From Comamonadaceae bacterium (lineage in GTDB: Bacteria; Pseudomonadota; Gammaproteobacteria; Burkholderiales; Burkholderiaceae): a DNA stretch of 11,425 bases. Made by a program: the position numbers and the translations under genes. Below, piece by piece: positions 8,130 to 11,425 of this stretch; positions within the stretch are counted from its first letter, which is position 1, and each line of letters begins with the position of its first letter. The stretch is taken from assembly GCA_947505915.1 (NCBI GenBank), contig CANNNH010000035.1:1-11425 (forward strand). Reading direction: 5' to 3'. A model generated the notes under the pieces. It saw nothing but the letters and a program-made list of their open reading frames with translations, was not told the origin of the DNA and made no database searches.

Positions 8130-9233
8130 CAGACGCCTTGCTTGAGAGAGGCCTCAATGAAGGGGTCGAGGTCACCGTCCAGCACTTTTTGCGTGGCCGA
8201 GGTTTCGTAATTGGTGCGCAGGTCCTTGATGCGGCTCTGATCGAGTACATAGCTGCGGATCTGGTGGCCCCAGCCCACGTCGGTCTTGGTGTCCTCGAGC
8301 TTTTGCTGGGCTTCCTGCTGCTTGCGCAACTCAAAGTCATACAGACGCGAGCGCAGGCGTTTCCAGGCTACGTCGCGGTTGCTGTGCTGAGAGCGACCGT
8401 CCTGGCACTGCACCACGATACCGGTTGGAATGTGCGTCAGGCGCACAGCCGAGTCGGTCTTGTTGATGTGCTGGCCGCCCGCGCCACTGGCCCGGAAGGT
8501 GTCGGTGCGCACGTCAGACGGGTTGATGTCGATCTCGATCGAGTCGTCAATCTCAGGGTAAACAAAGACCGAGGCAAAGGAGGTGTGGCGCCCGCCCGAC
8601 GAGTCAAACGGCGACTTGCGCACCAAGCGGTGCACGCCGGTTTCGGTGCGCAGCAGGCCAAAAGCGTATTCGCCTTCGATCTTGATGGTGGCGCCCTTGA
8701 TGCCGGCCGTGTCGCCCGCGGACTCGTCTTCGATCTGCGCCTTGAATCCCTTGCGTTCGGCGTAGCGCAGGTACTGGCGCAGCAGCATGCTGGCCCAGTC
8801 GCAAGCCTCGGTGCCGCCGGCGCCAGCCTGGATGTCGAGGAAAGCATTGAGCGGGTCGGCCGGGTTGTTGAACATCCGGCGACATTCCATCTTCTCAACT
8901 TCGGTGGCCACCGCAGCGACTTCGGCCTCGATGCCGGTCATGCCGGCTTCGTCGTTTTCTTCACGGCTCATGGCAAACAGCTCGGTGTTGTCAGCCAGTT
9001 CCTGGCTCAGCCGGTCAATCACCAGCACCACGTCTTCGAGTGATTTTTTCTCTTTACCAAGCTCTTGCGCGCGCTTGGGGTTATCCCAGACCTTGGGGTC
9101 TTCCAGGGCGGCGTTGACTTCGCTTAATTTACGTTCTTTGGCAGGGTAGTCAAAGATACCCCCTGAGCTCGTGTACCCGGGCGCTCAGGCCCTCAAGCTG
9201 GTTGCTGATGAGGTTGATGCGTTCTGCTTCCAT
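8129..9233 (-). CDS. prfB: Peptide chain release factor 2, made by programmed +1 frameshift
   Basis: RF2 recognises UAA and UGA stop codons and triggers peptide release on the ribosome. The complete protein is 367 residues: 27 codons from ATG 9233 ([10 protein letters not shown]...), then a +1 shift that skips base 9152, then 340 codons starting DYPAKERK to the stop at 8129. Key motifs are the stop-codon-reading SPF (207-209) and the universal GGQ (252-254) in [14 protein letters not shown], within two residues of their positions in the 365-residue E. coli protein. The residue equivalent to E. coli K-12 Thr246 is Ala248, the form usual in most bacteria. The start is supported by AGGA at 9241-9244, 7 bases upstream. 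Simple frame reading reports only a truncated 300-codon piece beginning at a GTG (9031), which misses the N-terminal domain. The gene ends overlapping the HAD-hydrolase start by one base, where many proteobacteria have lysS instead. Confidence 0.97.
9149..9166 (-). promoter_or_regulatory. prfB: Programmed +1 frameshift site of prfB (autoregulatory)
   Basis: Reading down the - strand the site is AGG GGG TAT CTT TGA C, with in-frame TGA at 9152-9150 after codon 27. The internal Shine-Dalgarno-like AGGGGG (9164-9159) sits 3 bases before the slippery CTT (9155-9153), the same arrangement as in E. coli. When RF2 is scarce the UGA is decoded slowly, the ribosome slips one base forward on CUU-U and makes full-length RF2; when RF2 is abundant, synthesis stops after 27 residues. 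The downstream frame continues with Asp-Tyr-Pro-Ala. Confidence 0.96.
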
Positions 9234-9240
9234 GATTCAT

Positions 9241-9244
9241 TCCT
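9241..9244 (-). promoter_or_regulatory. prfB: Ribosome binding site of prfB
   Basis: AGGA lies 7 bases before ATG 9233 and supports this upstream start rather than one after the frameshift. It directly abuts another, out-of-frame ATG at 9240, too close for that one to be used. Confidence 0.7.
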
Positions 9245-9290
9245 GTGGGTGATGTACGGGCCCCTGGTTGGGGCGCAACACCGCATTTTC

Positions 9291-10214
9291 TCACGCCAGA
9301 AAGTCTACGATCAAACGGGCCAGTTGTTCAGGCTGGTCGTGGTGCAGCATGTGGCCTGCGTCGGCGATGACAGCGCTGCGCACATCGGGGACGGTTTTCA
9401 GTCGTTCGTGGTACTCGGCCAGGGTGTAGCTGCCTTTCCACCATTGGGCCATCGAGTCGCTGTCGGCTTGCACGGACAGCAGCGGCGCGGTGATGCGCTT
9501 GTAAACCTCCAGCATTTCGTCAAGCCGGTAAATATGGGCGCTGGTGACCTTGTGCCCCGCGTGGCCCCGAATCTTCCATTGCCCGGTGGCATCCGGGCTG
9601 GCCCAGCGGCCGACCAGCCAGTCGGCCTTGTCCTGTGGCAGACGCGGGTTGGTCTTCATGAGCCGCTGCGCCACGCCTGCTACATCGGCATAGGGTTTGA
9701 GGGCGCTGTCCCCCCGGTGCAGGCTTTTGAGCTCGTCCATCCATTGGACATATCGGCCCGGTGCCTGGCTGGGGCGCGTGGCCGCCAGGCCGAAACCCTC
9801 CAAATTGACCAGCCGCCGGATTCGCTCGGGCCGCACGCCGGCGTAAATCATGGCCACATTGCCGCCCATGCTGTGACCGACCAGATCGACCGCTTGGCCA
9901 GGGGCGTAGTGGTCCAGTAAAAAGTCCAGGTCGGCCAGGTAGTCGGGAAACCAGAAGTTGTCGGCCTCACCCGCGCCGGTCTGGCCAAAGCCGCGCCAGT
10001 CGGGCGCGATGATGCTGCGGCCGGCGGCAAAGGCCTCAGGCAGGGCATCGACCATGAACTGGTAAGAGGCGGCCACGTCCATCCAGCCGTGCAGCAGCAC
10101 CAGCGGCGGGCAATGGCCGGGGCAGGAATTGTCCGGACCCCAGCGCAGTACGTGGTATTGCAGGCCCCGTATAGGGACAAACTCGGTGCGGGAAGTGCGA
10201 TTTTCTTTGTACAT
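9291..10214 (-). CDS. Alpha/beta-hydrolase fold protein
   Basis: 307 residues from ATG 10214. This fold covers esterases, lactonases, epoxide or C-C bond hydrolases and related enzymes. Visible parts are the oxyanion-hole strand LVLLHGWMD (38-46), DWRGFGQT (72-79), the nucleophile elbow VGHSMGG with Ser115 (112-118), a helical lid at about 145-240, a probable acid in VQADSDS (Asp251 or Asp253), and the catalytic His288 in DAGHMLHHD. No signal peptide is seen. The substrate is not predictable from sequence. The start is uncertain: the frame stays open upstream to 10352, but that would cross the divergent acyl-CoA synthetase gene, and MYKENRTSRTEFVPIRG gives a sensible N-terminus. No Shine-Dalgarno precedes 10214; a -10-like TATGAT sits just upstream, so the mRNA might be leaderless. 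prfB follows after 57 bases, which may be a shared transcript. Confidence 0.85.
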   Translation of the reverse strand: MYKENRTSRTEFVPIRGLQYHVLRWGPDNSCPGHCPPLVLLHGWMDVAASYQFMVDALPEAFAAGRSIIAPDWRGFGQTGAGEADNFWFPDYLADLDFLLDHYAPGQAVDLVGHSMGGNVAMIYAGVRPERIRRLVNLEGFGLAATRPSQAPGRYVQWMDELKSLHRGDSALKPYADVAGVAQRLMKTNPRLPQDKADWLVGRWASPDATGQWKIRGHAGHKVTSAHIYRLDEMLEVYKRITAPLLSVQADSDSMAQWWKGSYTLAEYHERLKTVPDVRSAVIADAGHMLHHDQPEQLARLIVDFLA

Positions 10215-10221
10215 TGACCAG

Positions 10222-10227
10222 ATCATA
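10222..10227 (-). promoter_or_regulatory. Possible -10 promoter element of the alpha/beta-hydrolase gene
   Basis: On the - strand TATGAT (5 of 6 to the sigma-70 consensus) ends 7 bases before ATG 10214, so transcription would begin at or next to the start codon. There is no good -35 box at 17-18 bases (CTGTGC or GCTGTG) and no extended -10, so this is a weak call. Confidence 0.25.
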
Positions 10228-10232
10228 AGGAG
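10227..10232 (+). promoter_or_regulatory. Ribosome binding site of the acyl-CoA synthetase gene
   Basis: AAGGAG lies 10 bases before ATG 10243, a strong match at slightly long spacing. It fills the middle of the 28-base divergent gap and shares a base with the possible -10 box on the other strand. Confidence 0.65.
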
Positions 10233-10242
10233 CATCGCTTCA

Positions 10243-11425
10243 ATGCACAGCCAAGAACCAGACAAGAACATGGCCGGCGCAGGGCCGCAAAGGGCAGACC
10301 AGTACGCCGCGCTGCACAGCCGTTTTCGCTGGCAGGTGGACACCCACTTCAATATCGCTCAGGCCTGCTGCCAGCGCTGGGCCGCTGAAAGTGCCGACCA
10401 AGGCCCGTCGGCAAGGCCTGCTCAAACGGCCATCCGCGTTCATCGCCTCGGCGCCGCCAGCATGGACTACAGCTACGCCGACTTGCAACATTCGGCTGAT
10501 GCACTGAGCCTGGCGCTGGGCGCGCTGGGCGTGCGCCGCGGTGACCGCGTGGCCATTGTGCTGCCGCAATGCTTTGAAACAGCGGTGGCCTACATGGCCG
10601 TGCTGCAGATGGGGGCGGTGGCCATGCCGCTGTCGATTCTGTTCGGGCCTGACGCCCTCGAATTCCGGCTGCAGGACAGCGAGGCCGTCCTGGCCATCGC
10701 CGATGAAAATGCCATGGCCAGTCTGAAAGCTGTGCGCCCCCATTGCCCGGCCTTGCGCACCTTGCTTGCGGCCGGACAGGCACAAGGCCAGGGCGACATG
10801 GACTACAGCCTGGCAATGGCCGCCCACCCGGGCGTGTTCACGCCCGTCAAGACCCTGGCCGAAGACCCCGCCATCCTGATCTACACCAGCGGCACCACCG
10901 GGCAACCCAAAGGCGCGCTGCTGGCGCACCGCGCTTTGATCGGTAATTTGCCGGGCTTTGTCGCCAGCCAGAACTGGTTTGGCTATGACGGGTTGAGCAA
11001 CACCAGCTCGCAGGCGGTTTTCTGGTCACCGGCCGACTGGGCCTGGACTGGCGGGCTGATGGACGCGCTGCTGCCCACCTTGTACTTCGGCCGGCCCATC
11101 GTGGCCTACAACGGCCGCTTCAGCCCCGAGCTGGCCTTTGAGCTGATGGCATCGCAAGGCGTGACGCACACGTTCTTGTTTCCGACTGCGCTCAAAGCCA
11201 TGATGAAGGCTTATCCGCACCCGCGTCAGCAATTCAAACTCCAACTCAACGCCATCATGAGTGCCGGCGAGGCCGTGGGCGACGCCGTGTTTGCCTACAC
11301 GCGCGATGAGCTGGGCGTGATCGTGAACGAAATGTTCGGCCAGACCGAAATCAATTACGTGGTGGGAAACTGTTCAATATTTTGGGATGCCAAACCCGGC
11401 AGCATGGGCAAGGCTTATCCGGGTC
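10243..11425 (+). CDS. AMP-forming acyl-CoA synthetase (AMP-binding enzyme), cut off by the window end
   Basis: The reading frame is open from ATG 10243 through the last base: 394 codons of a protein that is usually ~540-570 residues, so the C-terminal domain with its catalytic lysine is missing from view, not lost. The family activates a carboxylic acid with ATP to an acyl-adenylate and then transfers it to coenzyme A. Visible motifs are the phosphate-binding loop YTSGTTGQPKGA (214-225), FWSPADWAWTGG (260-271), MSAGEAVG (339-346) and NEMFGQTE (362-369). The WSPADWAW form resembles the acetyl/medium-chain acyl-CoA synthetases (AcsA/ACSM type) more than long-chain FadD. The substrate is unknown; a fatty or aromatic acid is possible. 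AAGGAG at 10227-10232 supports this start; ATG 10270 is an alternative with a poorer site. It is divergent from the alpha/beta-hydrolase gene with 28 bases between starts, so its promoter must lie at least partly inside that gene. Confidence 0.92.
   Translation, partial: MHSQEPDKNMAGAGPQRADQYAALHSRFRWQVDTHFNIAQACCQRWAAESADQGPSARPAQTAIRVHRLGAASMDYSYADLQHSADALSLALGALGVRRGDRVAIVLPQCFETAVAYMAVLQMGAVAMPLSILFGPDALEFRLQDSEAVLAIADENAMASLKAVRPHCPALRTLLAAGQAQGQGDMDYSLAMAAHPGVFTPVKTLAEDPAILIYTSGTTGQPKGALLAHRALIGNLPGFVASQNWFGYDGLSNTSSQAVFWSPADWAWTGGLMDALLPTLYFGRPIVAYNGRFSPELAFELMASQGVTHTFLFPTALKAMMKAYPHPRQQFKLQLNAIMSAGEAVGDAVFAYTRDELGVIVNEMFGQTEINYVVGNCSIFWDAKPGSMGKAYPG

Noticed and set aside
8129..9031. 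A 300-codon frame from GTG 9031 as a complete protein
   Set aside because: It lacks the RF2 N-terminal domain. The missing part is encoded upstream through the frameshift at 9152 and has a proper start and ribosome site at 9233.
9193..9240. Out-of-frame ATG at 9240 opening a 15-codon reading frame over the prfB start
   Set aside because: Its only nearby ribosome site (AGGA 9241-9244) directly touches the ATG, leaving no spacing. The tiny frame shows no family resemblance.
9260..9274. Small hairpin GCCCC-(5)-GGGGC between the alpha/beta hydrolase and prfB as a terminator, or nearby TTGCGC/TACATC as a prfB promoter
   Set aside because: The stem is five base pairs with no T-run, and the promoter boxes match only 3 of 6 each, so neither can be supported.
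10214..10352. Longer N-terminus of the alpha/beta hydrolase starting at 10352
   Set aside because: It would overlap the first 110 bases of the divergent acyl-CoA synthetase. Its extra residues do not resemble a signal peptide or family N-terminus, and no ribosome site is seen.
1..11425. Mobile elements, defence genes, CRISPR repeats, tRNA or rRNA genes
   Set aside because: No inverted-repeat-bounded transposase, repeat array, tRNA-like fold or rRNA stretch is visible; the window is filled almost edge to edge by recognised metabolic and housekeeping genes, with no gene-free stretch over 300 bases.

Overview
This window looks like ordinary chromosome from a beta-proteobacterium of the Burkholderiales, most likely a Comamonadaceae-type organism (Polaromonas, Rhodoferax or Variovorax relatives). 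That placement is inferred from the GC-rich coding style, a Bug-type solute-binding protein of the tripartite tricarboxylate transporter (TTT) family, and the protein sequences themselves; no database search was possible. I see no rRNA, tRNA, CRISPR array, insertion sequence or phage gene.

Left part, + strand (1-2103): a metal-dependent decarboxylase of the amidohydrolase superfamily that closely resembles LigW (5-carboxyvanillate decarboxylase) is followed 26 bases later by a secreted Bug/TTT solute-binding protein. Together they look like part of an operon for uptake and breakdown of an aromatic carboxylate that begins outside the window.

Central part, - strand (10214 down to 2122): six genes read in the same direction, namely alpha/beta hydrolase, prfB (release factor 2), HAD-family phosphatase, pepN (aminopeptidase N), fbp (class 1 fructose-1,6-bisphosphatase) and an FAD-dependent aromatic-ring hydroxylase. 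From prfB onwards the genes overlap or nearly touch: prfB/HAD by 1 base, HAD/pepN by 14 bases, pepN to fbp a 30-base gap, fbp to hydroxylase a 1-base gap. This suggests a shared transcript and translational coupling. prfB carries the classic programmed +1 frameshift, so its true protein is 367 residues starting at 9233, not the shorter frame that begins near 9031. The hydroxylase gene converges on the solute-binding-protein gene, with only 18 bases and a GC-rich hairpin between them.

Right part, + strand (10243 to the window end): the first 394 codons of an AMP-forming acyl-CoA synthetase, divergent from the alpha/beta hydrolase with only 28 bases between the two start codons.

How they fit together: the middle genes are housekeeping (translation termination, peptide turnover, gluconeogenesis). 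They are flanked by genes that could serve catabolism of aromatic or other carboxylic acids (decarboxylase, solute-binding protein, ring hydroxylase, acyl-CoA synthetase, possibly the alpha/beta hydrolase). Fructose-1,6-bisphosphatase is needed for growth on such carbon sources, which makes the fbp-hydroxylase link plausible but unproven. I did not find a convincing undescribed system; the most interesting points are junctions and regulatory details.
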